Source: Spirochaetaceae bacterium
Lineage (GTDB): Bacteria > Spirochaetota > Spirochaetia > Treponematales > Treponemataceae
Direction of reading: 5' to 3'
DNA length: 38,260 nt
Assembly (NCBI GenBank): GCA_017623685.1
Contig: JAGAOP010000037.1
Location: 1 to 38,260, forward strand
Positions 27,198 through 34,644 of the stretch are shown one piece after another. The notes beneath the pieces are model-generated. The model searched no databases, had not been told where the DNA came from, and worked only from the letters and a program-made list of their open reading frames with translations. Within the stretch, counting starts at the first letter, position 1; each line of letters opens with the position of its first letter. A program made the position numbers and the translations under genes.

Positions 27198-27755
27198 TTA
27201 AATCTTCTCTACTTGAAGCAAATCAACCTCTACAGGTGTTGCACGTCCAAAAATCTGAACCATAACACGCAACTTATTTTTTTCAAGGCTAACTTCTTCG
27301 ATTGTTCCAGAGAAAGAAGCAAAAGCACCATCAACAATTTTAACTTGCTCGCCAGCAGCAAAAGACTGCTTCATACGAGTAGATTTCTCTCCCTTAATTT
27401 CGCCAGATTTTTGCAATAATGTTTTTGCTTCATCAGATGAAATTGGTCTTGGCTTTTCCCCAGAAGCCGTTCCAACAAAACCTGTTACACCTTGAATTCT
27501 TCGAATGGATGAACACACCGCCTTCCATCCAATATCAGGCAAATCCAATTCAAGCATTATATACCCAGGAAGAAATTTCTTTGTTGAGGTTTTTTTCTTG
27601 CCGTCTTTTATTTCTACTACTTCTTCTACAGGCACTTTAACATCTAATACTACTTCCGATGATAAATCACCCATATCCAAATACGAACGAATAGTCCTTT
27701 CTACCTTGCCTTCATACCCTGTATAGGTATGTAGAATATACCAACCCCTTGCCAT
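27198..27755 (-). CDS. nusG: Transcription termination/antitermination factor NusG
   Basis: The 185-residue protein has the NGN domain (about 1-115: WYILHTYTGYEGKVERTI, FLPGYIMLEL, RIQGVTGFVG) and a C-terminal KOW domain (about 132-185: FAAGEQVKIVDGAFASFSGT). It tethers Rho or ribosomes to RNA polymerase. Residues around 60-75 form a lysine-rich insert, KDGKKKTSTKK, common in bacterial NusG. It follows secE by 14 nt. Confidence 0.97.
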   Translation of the reverse strand: MARGWYILHTYTGYEGKVERTIRSYLDMGDLSSEVVLDVKVPVEEVVEIKDGKKKTSTKKFLPGYIMLELDLPDIGWKAVCSSIRRIQGVTGFVGTASGEKPRPISSDEAKTLLQKSGEIKGEKSTRMKQSFAAGEQVKIVDGAFASFSGTIEEVSLEKNKLRVMVQIFGRATPVEVDLLQVEKI

Positions 27756-27769
27756 ACAAATGCCTGCGA

Positions 27770-27949
27770 TTAAAACACTAGGTTCATGCCAGTTACAAAG
27801 AGCCAGTCAAGCAAACCGAGAATAACTGCAATAATAATTGTCGATATTAAAACAACCTTTACGGAAGACACAACATCAGAGGTAGAGGGCCACACAACCT
27901 TCTTTAACTCTGCGACACATTCTTTAAAAAAACGGACGATCTTTCTCAT
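27770..27949 (-). CDS. secE: Preprotein translocase subunit SecE
   Basis: The 59-residue protein is the small single-helix SecE form: amphipathic FFKECVAELKKVVWPS followed by one membrane helix (VVLISTIIIAVILGLLDWLF). The conserved WPS motif is present. The ATG at 27949 was chosen because SecE homology begins there and GGAAC precedes it; the open frame continues 18 codons upstream towards tRNA-Trp without homology. Confidence 0.95.
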   Translation of the reverse strand: MRKIVRFFKECVAELKKVVWPSTSDVVSSVKVVLISTIIIAVILGLLDWLFVTGMNLVF

Positions 27950-27973
27950 ATCAGTTCCTAATTTTATAAGATA

Positions 27974-28046
27974 CAGGCCAGGAAGGATTCGAACCCTCAA
28001 CATTCGGTTTTGGAGACCGACGTTCTACCATTAGAACTACTGACCT
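27974..28046 (-). tRNA. trnW: tRNA-Trp (CCA anticodon)
   Basis: The minus strand folds into a full cloverleaf: acceptor AGGTCAG with CTGGCCT (one G-U), anticodon stem TCGGT/ACCGA closing loop CTCCAAA with anticodon CCA, and T-loop GGTTCGAATCC. The discriminator base is G, as expected for tRNA-Trp. CCA is not encoded. It sits between rpmG and secE. Confidence 0.97.
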
Positions 28047-28079
28047 AATATATCAAGCGTTTCAAAACGCAATGACACC

Positions 28080-28256
28080 TTATTTTGCCTTTGTTTCCTT
28101 ATGCAATGTATGCTTGCGATCAAAAGGACAATACTTATTTAATTCAAGCTTACCTTGAATATTTTTACGATTTTTATACGTTGTATAATTCTTGCGTTTG
28201 CATTCTGAACACTGTAATGCGATAATTTCTACAGCTGTCTTTTTCTTACTGGCCAT
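28080..28256 (-). CDS. rpmG: 50S ribosomal protein L33
   Basis: The 58-residue protein reads [20 protein letters not shown] at its start, then [11 protein letters not shown] and [14 protein letters not shown]. It lies between the two tRNA genes, the usual spirochaete position. The zinc ribbon has CSEC and one further Cys in KYCPFD; the fourth ligand position is Asp, so zinc binding may be altered or use Asp or His. A GGAGG lies just upstream of the ATG. Confidence 0.96.
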   Translation of the reverse strand: MASKKKTAVEIIALQCSECKRKNYTTYKNRKNIQGKLELNKYCPFDRKHTLHKETKAK

Positions 28257-28299
28257 TTGGCGACCTCCATATTAAAAACACTTTACCTTTAAGAACTCC

Positions 28300-28372
28300 A
28301 GCCTCCGAGCGGGATCGAACCGCTGACCTCAACCTTACCATGGTTGCGCTCTGCCGACTGAGCTACAGAGGC
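28300..28372 (-). tRNA. trnT: tRNA-Thr (GGU anticodon)
   Basis: The minus strand gives acceptor GCCTCTG with CGGAGGC (one G-U), D-arm AGCTCAGTCGGCAGAGC, anticodon stem CAACC/GGTTG around loop ATGGTAA with anticodon GGT, and T-loop GGTTCGATCCC. CCA is not encoded. It is the first gene after the promoter at 28401-28429, so it heads the whole secE-nusG-rpl-rpoBC transcript. Confidence 0.97.
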
Positions 28373-28400
28373 AAGTGCTAACAAAAAGATTTGTCTAACA

Positions 28401-28429
28401 ACTATATCTATATATATGTTTTTTGTCAA
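28401..28429 (-). promoter_or_regulatory. Strong sigma70 promoter for tRNA-Thr/rpmG/secE/nusG operon
   Basis: On the minus strand: a perfect TTGACA (28429-28424), 17 nt, TATAGT (28406-28401). The predicted start is near 28394, about 22 nt before the mature tRNA-Thr 5' end. It is the best promoter match in the window. Confidence 0.85.
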
Positions 28430-28467
28430 TAGATTTATATTACAATATATTATTTTTAGTTGCAAAA

Positions 28468-29205
28468 TCAATACTGAACTACAAAAGACACTTCTTGATT
28501 TTGAGTCAAAAAATCCGCTAGAGGCATAACAAACTCAACAGACTTACCAGAAATATTTGTGTTACAATTAGAAAACAAAGCTTCCGCCTTACGAACATTT
28601 GAAGGAACAGAAACGTTAATCTCAACAAAACTTTCCTCTAAAGCCTTTGCCACTGTTGCCCCGTAAATCGCTCCTATTAACTCTACATATTCCAAAGAAG
28701 ATATCTCTTCGCCAGTAAAAATCGGTGCAGAAAGCAAGTCAACATATTCCACAGTTTCAACTGGCAAAGATTCCAGTACCTGATTCACAACTTTTTTTGA
28801 CAAAGAAAGCTCTAGGGTTTTAATATCGTTTGCAGCTTGTTTTTCACTAGCAAGTATTATGGCTCCAGGAACAGTAGGCAACCTATCCTCAACTTGTAGG
28901 TCTTTTTTACTTGAAGCATTTATACTTCCAGAAATCTTTACTGATAACAAATCTGGCAATGCCACAGAAACATTTTGTAACCCAGATTCAGTTAAAGAAT
29001 CTTGAATTTGCTGATCATTAAAAAGATTTACTGATTCTGGAACACCTGTAAAAGAACGAACCGTATCTGCCACCACGTCCTTTAATGTTGCAGAAAATGA
29101 ATAATTTATCTCTCCATCTTCTTCTACAGAAATATTTAATCCTGGAGTACAGGACGTCATAGCAAAAAGTAAAGTTAGAACCACAAAAATAACTAATTTT
29201 TTCAT
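28468..29205 (-). CDS. Putative lipoprotein of unknown function
   Basis: The 245-residue protein starts with a lipoprotein signal, MKKLVIFVVLTLLFAMTSC, with Cys19 as the probable lipidation site in a relaxed spirochaetal lipobox. The mature part is beta-rich and repetitive in style (alternating hydrophobic residues, GSINASSK-type stretches) with no family I recognise. The ATG at 29205 was preferred to one 18 nt upstream because it begins the signal peptide and has AGAGA before it. It follows the P60-barrel gene by 26 nt, so both envelope proteins are likely made together. Confidence 0.7.
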   Translation of the reverse strand: MKKLVIFVVLTLLFAMTSCTPGLNISVEEDGEINYSFSATLKDVVADTVRSFTGVPESVNLFNDQQIQDSLTESGLQNVSVALPDLLSVKISGSINASSKKDLQVEDRLPTVPGAIILASEKQAANDIKTLELSLSKKVVNQVLESLPVETVEYVDLLSAPIFTGEEISSLEYVELIGAIYGATVAKALEESFVEINVSVPSNVRKAEALFSNCNTNISGKSVEFVMPLADFLTQNQEVSFVVQY

Positions 29206-29231
29206 AATTTTTTCTCTACACATATCATATA

Positions 29232-30314
29232 TTAAAAGAAATTTGACATTGGGAATGTTACACGGAAACCTGTAGAAAAGACAAGTCCTGCTGCTAAGGA
29301 ATTAATAAAAGGCAAAGCAGCACCAGTACTATCATTAAACACACAATAATGTATATCTTGAACAAAGGAAATTTTTGCACTTCCCACATCTAAACTAGGA
29401 CTTTGCCAAGAAACCCCAAAAATTCCAGGAAAAATTGAAGGTTTTACTTTTTTGGGTTCACTTTGATTAGCAGTTCCTGGTTCAACAGCAGTTCCTATTG
29501 AAAAAACAGGTCCGGCATAAACTCTAATTCCATTATCAAGACTTAAAGACACATACAGTGGCATTTTAAAGACTTCCATTGCTGGATCGTAGGAAAAAGA
29601 AAATCCCACTCCAGGCTGAATGTTTTTTCCCAAATACCGCCCATGAACATCCAAGGAAACACCTCTCCAGTTAAGAAGAAAATCATCTGCGGTAAAAAAT
29701 TGCCAATCCCCAGTTAAAGTACCTTCTAACAACACATTACTAAAAAAACTATTTTTTTCAGATGAATAAGTATCTATTGTTTCTCCAACAACAGAATTTG
29801 CAACCTGTTCAATTTCTTTTCCAGAAGGCAAAAACTTACCAGCACCAATATAGGTTCTTTTCCAATATTCTTCGTTTAAGGATGAAACTATAACTCCTGT
29901 ATTAGGACCTGAACTTGCAGCGTGAATAAATTGATTATTCCCTAGATATAATCCTACATGAGAAATTTTAGTTCCTACAGTCTTAAAAAACAAAATATCT
30001 CCAGGTTCTTTCTTGTCATCTGCAACCACTCTAACAGAAGCATATAAAGCAGAAGTTGTTCGTGGCAACTGAACTCCAATAGACTCTTTTGCCACAATAT
30101 AAATCAACCCGGAACAATCAACACCGTTTTTGTCGATTCCCCCATAAACGTAGGGAACACCAACAAACTGTTTGCTATATTCCACCATTTCTTTTCTTGC
30201 TTTTTCTGCTTCTTCCAAGGACATATCTTGTGGCACAGAATAAGAATAAAATGAAGTAGAACAAATAAATAATAATATCCAGCAAATAGCTTTTCTAATA
30301 ATCGTTATCTCCAT
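29232..30314 (-). CDS. NlpC/P60 peptidase joined to a beta-barrel-like domain
   Basis: The 360-residue protein has a signal segment (residues 8-26), then an NlpC/P60 cysteine-peptidase domain (about 38-162) with catalytic Cys67 in GVDCSGL, His119 in ISHVGLY and a third polar residue His131 in FIHAAS. These enzymes cut gamma-D-Glu-diamino acid bonds in peptidoglycan stem peptides. The rest (about 190-360) is made of alternating strands rich in aromatic and glycine residues and ends in VTFPMSNFF: a terminal Phe as in outer-membrane beta-barrels recognised by BamA. No Shine-Dalgarno is clear; TATATT lies 4 nt and TATACT about 15 nt before the ATG. The peptidase call is firm; the barrel is inferred. 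Confidence 0.85.
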   Translation of the reverse strand: MEITIIRKAICWILLFICSTSFYSYSVPQDMSLEEAEKARKEMVEYSKQFVGVPYVYGGIDKNGVDCSGLIYIVAKESIGVQLPRTTSALYASVRVVADDKKEPGDILFFKTVGTKISHVGLYLGNNQFIHAASSGPNTGVIVSSLNEEYWKRTYIGAGKFLPSGKEIEQVANSVVGETIDTYSSEKNSFFSNVLLEGTLTGDWQFFTADDFLLNWRGVSLDVHGRYLGKNIQPGVGFSFSYDPAMEVFKMPLYVSLSLDNGIRVYAGPVFSIGTAVEPGTANQSEPKKVKPSIFPGIFGVSWQSPSLDVGSAKISFVQDIHYCVFNDSTGAALPFINSLAAGLVFSTGFRVTFPMSNFF

Positions 30315-30382
30315 TTCTAATATAACAACAGTATATCCAAAAAAGTAAAAAAACTACAATATTTTTGTTTTTTTTGCAACAT

Positions 30383-30411
30383 TTTACACTCTCAATGTGT
30401 CATATTATATA
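30383..30411 (+). promoter_or_regulatory. Candidate promoter of the acyl-CoA ligase gene
   Basis: TTTACA (30383-30388), 17 nt, TATATA (30406-30411). The leader would be about 30 nt, with TAGGAA as Shine-Dalgarno before the ATG at 30448. Confidence 0.5.
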
Positions 30412-30447
30412 TATCGATTAATTAATTTTTTTTTATAGGAATAAAAC

Positions 30448-32175
30448 ATGAAAAACGCATCAAACACAACCCCTTGGAGCTTCTTAGACGAATGGAGAGG
30501 TAAAATTTTTACTGGAGAATGGCCTACCCTTCCAGAAATGCTTCGTATTACAGTAGCACGTTACCCAGACAGACCTTGTTTTACTGATTTTTCACCAAAC
30601 AAGCACACTCTTACCTATTCAGAAGTATTAAGCAATGTAGAAAAATTATCAGCTTGGCTTAGTGCTGGTGGAGTAAAAAAAGGCACTCACGTTGCAGTTT
30701 CTGGGAAAAACTCACCTGAATGGGCAACTGTTTATTTAGCAACTCTATTTGCAGGAGGAACAATAGTTCCTATTGATTATGCCCTTCATGAATCAGAAAT
30801 GGAAAACTTGTTAAATACATCGAAACCCTTATTTTTCTTTGTAGATGAGGAAAAATACGATTATTTTAACGAAAAACCTTGCGGAGCACAAATTTTTTCT
30901 TTGTCTCCAAAACACAATGACACCTACGTTTACTCTTTGGAAACAACAAAAACAACCAGCATTGAAGTTGCAACAGAAAACGACGTTGCTGCAATTCTAT
31001 TTACTTCTGGTACAACAGGAACACCTAAAGGAGTAATGCTTTCCCACAAAAACCTTGTTTCTGACTGTTATATTGCACAAACTAACTTAAAAATCTATTC
31101 TACAGATGTTTTTTATGCCCTTTTACCAATTCATCACTCTTACACAATGCAAGCTGTATTTATTGAATCCTTATCTGTAGGTGCTGAAATAGTATTTGCT
31201 AAATCAATGGCAGTTTCCAGAATGCTCAAAGAACTAAAAGAAGGACAAATCACCATGTTATTAGGTGTACCTTTGTTGTTCAATAAATTACTTGCTGGCA
31301 TTCTAAAAGGAATCAAAGACAAAGGCCCCATCGTTTATGGTTTAATGAAGTTTTTAATGGGACTATCCTATTTTATCAAAAAAGTTTTCCGGAAAAACCC
31401 TGGAAAAGTATTGTTTAAAGCTGTTTTGGAAAAAGCAAGCATTTCTACACTTAGAATTGCAATTTGTGGGGGTGGTCCTCTAGCTCCTAGCGTATTCCGA
31501 GTATACAATGAACTGGGAATTGACTTTATTCAAGGTTATGGACTTACTGAAACATCCCCAATTATCGCACTAAACCCTGTAGAACACTTTAAAATCGAAA
31601 GTGTTGGTCAATTCTTTGCACCTTACATGGAAATGAAAATCCTTGAACCAGACGAAAATGGAATTGGTGAAGTTGCCGTAAAAGGTCCAATGGTTATGCA
31701 AGGTTATTACAAAATGCCACAAGAAACCGCAGAAATGTTTACAGAAGACGGATGGTTTAAAACTGGGGACTTAGGAAAACTAGATAATGAAAATTATCTA
31801 TACCTGGCTGGGCGTGCAAAAAATATGATTGTTACAGAAGGTGGTAAAAACGTATTCCCAGAAGAAATTGAAAATCAGTTTCAGTTATACACAGATATTG
31901 AACAGATTACAGTTCAAGGCTACATCATGGATGCTGAAACAAAATCCGAAGGCATCGAAGCTTTGGTTTACCCCTCTGACGACTTATACAAAAAAATTAA
32001 AGCTTCTCGAGGAGAATTAGAAAGCCAAAGTGCTGTTCAAGAAATGGTAGAAGATATTATAGCAGAAGTAAACAAAAAACTTCAGCCATATGCACGTATT
32101 ACTAATGTTATAATCCTAGATGAACCACTTGAAATGACTACTACTAAAAAGGTTAAACGAATTTACAACAAATAA
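30448..32175 (+). CDS. AMP-dependent acyl-CoA/acyl-ACP synthetase (long-chain fatty-acid ligase type)
   Basis: The 575-residue enzyme belongs to the ANL superfamily, which activates a carboxylate as acyl-AMP and transfers it to CoA or ACP. Motifs in order: P-loop FTSGTTGTPKG (185-195), YGLTETSP adenine-binding motif near 363, GWFKTGDLG near 431 and the C-terminal catalytic lysine region MTTTKKVKR. The insertion around 285-330 and overall resemblance fit long-chain fatty-acid ligases (FadD-like), probably scavenging host fatty acids for lipids. Substrate is not readable. It is monocistronic, ending in a strong bidirectional terminator. Confidence 0.92.
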   Translation: MKNASNTTPWSFLDEWRGKIFTGEWPTLPEMLRITVARYPDRPCFTDFSPNKHTLTYSEVLSNVEKLSAWLSAGGVKKGTHVAVSGKNSPEWATVYLATLFAGGTIVPIDYALHESEMENLLNTSKPLFFFVDEEKYDYFNEKPCGAQIFSLSPKHNDTYVYSLETTKTTSIEVATENDVAAILFTSGTTGTPKGVMLSHKNLVSDCYIAQTNLKIYSTDVFYALLPIHHSYTMQAVFIESLSVGAEIVFAKSMAVSRMLKELKEGQITMLLGVPLLFNKLLAGILKGIKDKGPIVYGLMKFLMGLSYFIKKVFRKNPGKVLFKAVLEKASISTLRIAICGGGPLAPSVFRVYNELGIDFIQGYGLTETSPIIALNPVEHFKIESVGQFFAPYMEMKILEPDENGIGEVAVKGPMVMQGYYKMPQETAEMFTEDGWFKTGDLGKLDNENYLYLAGRAKNMIVTEGGKNVFPEEIENQFQLYTDIEQITVQGYIMDAETKSEGIEALVYPSDDLYKKIKASRGELESQSAVQEMVEDIIAEVNKKLQPYARITNVIILDEPLEMTTTKKVKRIYNK

Positions 32176-32209
32176 TTTCTTGTTGCAAAAAAACTTAGAC
32201 TCTATATAG

Positions 32210-32237
32210 AAAAAGCTCCGAAAACTCGGAGCTTTTT
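32210..32237. terminator. Bidirectional terminator between acyl-CoA ligase and DUF456 gene
   Basis: A 12-bp stem, AAAAAGCTCCGA (32210-32221) with TCGGAGCTTTTT (32226-32237), around a 4-nt loop. T-runs flank it on both strands, suiting the two convergent genes. Confidence 0.92.
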
Positions 32238-32264
32238 CTTTTACTTAATGAACAATCCTTGTTT

Positions 32265-32747
32265 TTAAAAAAAAGAGCGAATTAAACAAATAATAATTAC
32301 AAAGCAACAAGCTAGCTTTATTCCAATTCCAGTTAAAAATCCTAAAAAGGCACCACAGGCTGATTTAAATGCCCTTTTTTTATCTTTGCTATCATAAAGC
32401 AATTCTCCAGCTAAGGCCCCTAAAAATGGACAAATAATTATCCCTAAAGGACCAGCAAAAAACCCTAAAATCAAGCCGATAGTAACTCCCCAAGACCCCC
32501 ACTTTGTTCCACCAGTTTTGGACGTTAAATATATGGGAGCAAGATTATCTAAAACAGATACAAGAGCTGATAGGATTCCAGTTATAACCAGAGAAACCAC
32601 AGATATATCACAAAAACTACAAAAAAAAGCAGCAAGTAATCCAAACCAAGCTAAAGGGGCTCCAGGCAAGATTGGCACAACACATCCAATAGTTCCTAGT
32701 ATCACTAAAACAATGGCTAATACTAAAAGAAAAATGTCTAATCCCAT
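32265..32747 (-). CDS. DUF456 family membrane protein
   Basis: The 160-residue protein has four or five helices. It shows the glycine/proline-rich pattern of DUF456 proteins (ILGTIGCVVPILPGAPLAW near the N-terminus; FAGPLGIIICPFLGALAGELL later). The function of the family is unknown. The frame runs 52 codons further upstream through the era start, but homology begins at the ATG 32747. It has no Shine-Dalgarno; a promoter ending 6 nt upstream suggests a leaderless mRNA. It is divergent from era. Confidence 0.85.
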   Translation of the reverse strand: MGLDIFLLVLAIVLVILGTIGCVVPILPGAPLAWFGLLAAFFCSFCDISVVSLVITGILSALVSVLDNLAPIYLTSKTGGTKWGSWGVTIGLILGFFAGPLGIIICPFLGALAGELLYDSKDKKRAFKSACGAFLGFLTGIGIKLACCFVIIICLIRSFF

Positions 32748-32753
32748 GTCAAA

Positions 32754-32782
32754 AATATATATTTTTAATTTTATTTTCTCAA
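32754..32782 (-). promoter_or_regulatory. Promoter of the DUF456 gene, leaderless geometry
   Basis: On the minus strand: TTGAGA (32782-32777), 17 nt, TATATT (32759-32754), then 6 nt (TTTGAC) and the ATG at 32747. The predicted transcription start coincides with the A of the start codon. Confidence 0.6.
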
Positions 32783-32872
32783 GACATAATTTTAATTTTA
32801 AGTAAGCATTTTTTATAAACGAAACTTTTAGGTTTACTAGCCAGATATAATTTTTTAATGTATAATTTTTAC

Positions 32873-33805
32873 ATGAACATGGAAGAAAAACAAGGCGAAA
32901 CAACTTTTAAAAACAGTTTAGGAAAAGCAGGAATCGTTACAATAATCGGAAGACCTTCTGCAGGAAAATCCACTTTTTTAAATACAGCCAGTGGTGAAAA
33001 AATATCTATCGTTTCCCCTGTTCCGCAAACAACACGAAACGCCCTCCGTGGTATCGTAAACACTTCTTTCGGGCAACTTGTTTTTGTAGATACACCTGGC
33101 TATCACGATTCTGAAAAAAAACTAAACAAAAAATTAAAAGAGGTAACTCAAGAGCAACTTGTTACTTCAGATGCCCTACTTTACATTCTTGATGCAACCA
33201 GAATCCCAGGACCAGAAGAAATTCTTACCGCTGCATTAGTAAAACCACACATAGACAAAACAATTATTGCCTTAAACAAAATAGATTTACCAACAGCAAA
33301 TGTTTCCGAAGGAATAAATTTCCTAAAACAAGTTTTTCCTGAAATTTCAGAAAATCGTATTTTCCAAATTTCCGCAGAGAAAGACACAAATATAAACGAT
33401 GTTTTAAAAGCCTTGTATCAAATTATTCCCCAAGGTGAACCTCTTTACCCAGAGGAATTTTATACAGACCAAGAAGTTGACTTTCGCATTGCGGAAATTA
33501 TTCGTGAACAAGCAATAAATCGCTTGTACGATGAAATTCCCCACGCAATTTATGTAGACATTTCAGACATGGAATGGCGCCGAGAAGGCAAAGAACTTTG
33601 GGTAAGAGCCTTTTTATGCGTGGAACGAGAAAGCCAAAAAGGCATGGTCATCGGCAAAGGCGCATCTATGATAAAAACTATCCGTATTGAATCCATAAAG
33701 CAGTTGCGAAAAATATTTTCTTACCGAATCGATTTAGATTTGCAAGTTAAAGTTAATAAAAACTGGAGACAAAAAGACGTTGTATTAAACAGGGTACTAA
33801 AATGA
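32873..33805 (+). CDS. era: GTPase Era
   Basis: The 310-residue protein is a 16S rRNA maturation GTPase. The G domain shows G1 GRPSAGKST (26-34), G2 around VPQTTRNALRG, G3 DTPGYH and G4 NKID; the C-terminal KH domain holds the GKGASMIKTI loop near 262-271. Three in-frame ATGs are possible at 32858, 32873 and 32879. 32873 was chosen because a perfect TATAAT (32861-32866) lies 6 nt before it and none has a Shine-Dalgarno. The gene overlaps the DUF4230 gene by 4 nt (ATGA). Confidence 0.95.
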   Translation: MNMEEKQGETTFKNSLGKAGIVTIIGRPSAGKSTFLNTASGEKISIVSPVPQTTRNALRGIVNTSFGQLVFVDTPGYHDSEKKLNKKLKEVTQEQLVTSDALLYILDATRIPGPEEILTAALVKPHIDKTIIALNKIDLPTANVSEGINFLKQVFPEISENRIFQISAEKDTNINDVLKALYQIIPQGEPLYPEEFYTDQEVDFRIAEIIREQAINRLYDEIPHAIYVDISDMEWRREGKELWVRAFLCVERESQKGMVIGKGASMIKTIRIESIKQLRKIFSYRIDLDLQVKVNKNWRQKDVVLNRVLK

Positions 33806-34539
33806 AAAATAAATTCTCTCTTAATTTCAAAAAAGTAATTTTCTTCATTTTTATAGGATTCGGAATTATTTTTCCTTTGGTTTCTCTTAGTTTCACAAAA
33901 AAGAATTCATTTATAAATTTGCTTTGTACTGCAATGCCCCTTATTTCCTTTCTTTGCATTTTCTTTTTACTAAAAAGCGAAGGAAAAAAAGCTGGAAAAT
34001 CTTTGCAACAATTATTCCAAGAAAAAATTTATCGACCTGAAACCAGTGCTTTAACCCTAAATAAAATAATTGCTTGTTCTGAACTTTCTGTGCTAACCAC
34101 AATTTACACAGATGTAGTTTTACTAAAAAAGACTAAACTAAAAATGGCAAAAAGTTATAGCATTTACCGTTATGTAGGAAAAATAAAAACAGGAATCCAA
34201 TTAAGCGAATGTGGTTTTGAATTTGACCCAGAAAGCCAGAAAATAATTGTTTCTTTGCCACCAGTAAAGATTTTTGACCATTCAATAGATATTGAAAACA
34301 TAGAAAAGTTTGACGAAAAAAATAGTATTTTCAGTAAAATTTCCAATATGGAACTTTTTGATGAAATTACACGGAAAAAACAAGAAGCGTTAGATCGTTT
34401 AATTGACAACGGCTTAATTCAAGCCACAGAAAATCGTGTAAAAATGGAAATAACACAAATTCTTTCTGCCATGGGATATATGGATTGGGATATGTCAATC
34501 GAAACGAAAGAAACAAAACTATTAGAACATTTCAATTAG
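33802..34539 (+). CDS. DUF4230 domain protein, membrane anchored
   Basis: The 245-residue protein has two N-terminal membrane helices (about 9-31 and 37-58). A DUF4230-like domain follows (about 80-235), with the pattern ELSVLTTIYTDVV, YVGKIKTGIQLSECGFEFD, KIIVSLPPVKIFDHSID. The family has no known function. The start codon overlaps the era stop (ATGA), so translation is coupled, and the two are co-transcribed. About 105 nt and a separate promoter lie before the next gene. Confidence 0.8.
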   Translation: MKNKFSLNFKKVIFFIFIGFGIIFPLVSLSFTKKNSFINLLCTAMPLISFLCIFFLLKSEGKKAGKSLQQLFQEKIYRPETSALTLNKIIACSELSVLTTIYTDVVLLKKTKLKMAKSYSIYRYVGKIKTGIQLSECGFEFDPESQKIIVSLPPVKIFDHSIDIENIEKFDEKNSIFSKISNMELFDEITRKKQEALDRLIDNGLIQATENRVKMEITQILSAMGYMDWDMSIETKETKLLEHFN

Positions 34540-34608
34540 CAAATACATTTTTTTTCAAACCAAATTCTGCTTGAATTATTTAATTTGTCTTTCAAAAAAA
34601 ATTATTTC

Positions 34609-34638
34609 TTGACTTCCTGTCAATACATAGAATATAAT
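34609..34638 (+). promoter_or_regulatory. Promoter of the 562-residue gene, leaderless geometry
   Basis: TTGACT (34609-34614), 18 nt, a perfect TATAAT (34633-34638), then 6 nt of A and the ATG at 34645. There is no Shine-Dalgarno, and the predicted start falls on or next to the ATG. Confidence 0.7.
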
Positions 34639-34644
34639 AAAAAA

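Noticed and set aside
32748..32903. N-terminal extension of the DUF456 protein
   Set aside because: The 52 extra residues are Lys/Leu/Ile-rich, translate an AT-rich intergenic stretch and the start of era on the opposite strand, and contain the promoter.
34585..34644. N-terminal extension of the 562-residue protein
   Set aside because: The extension contains the -35 and -10 boxes, and the composition differs from the rest of the protein.
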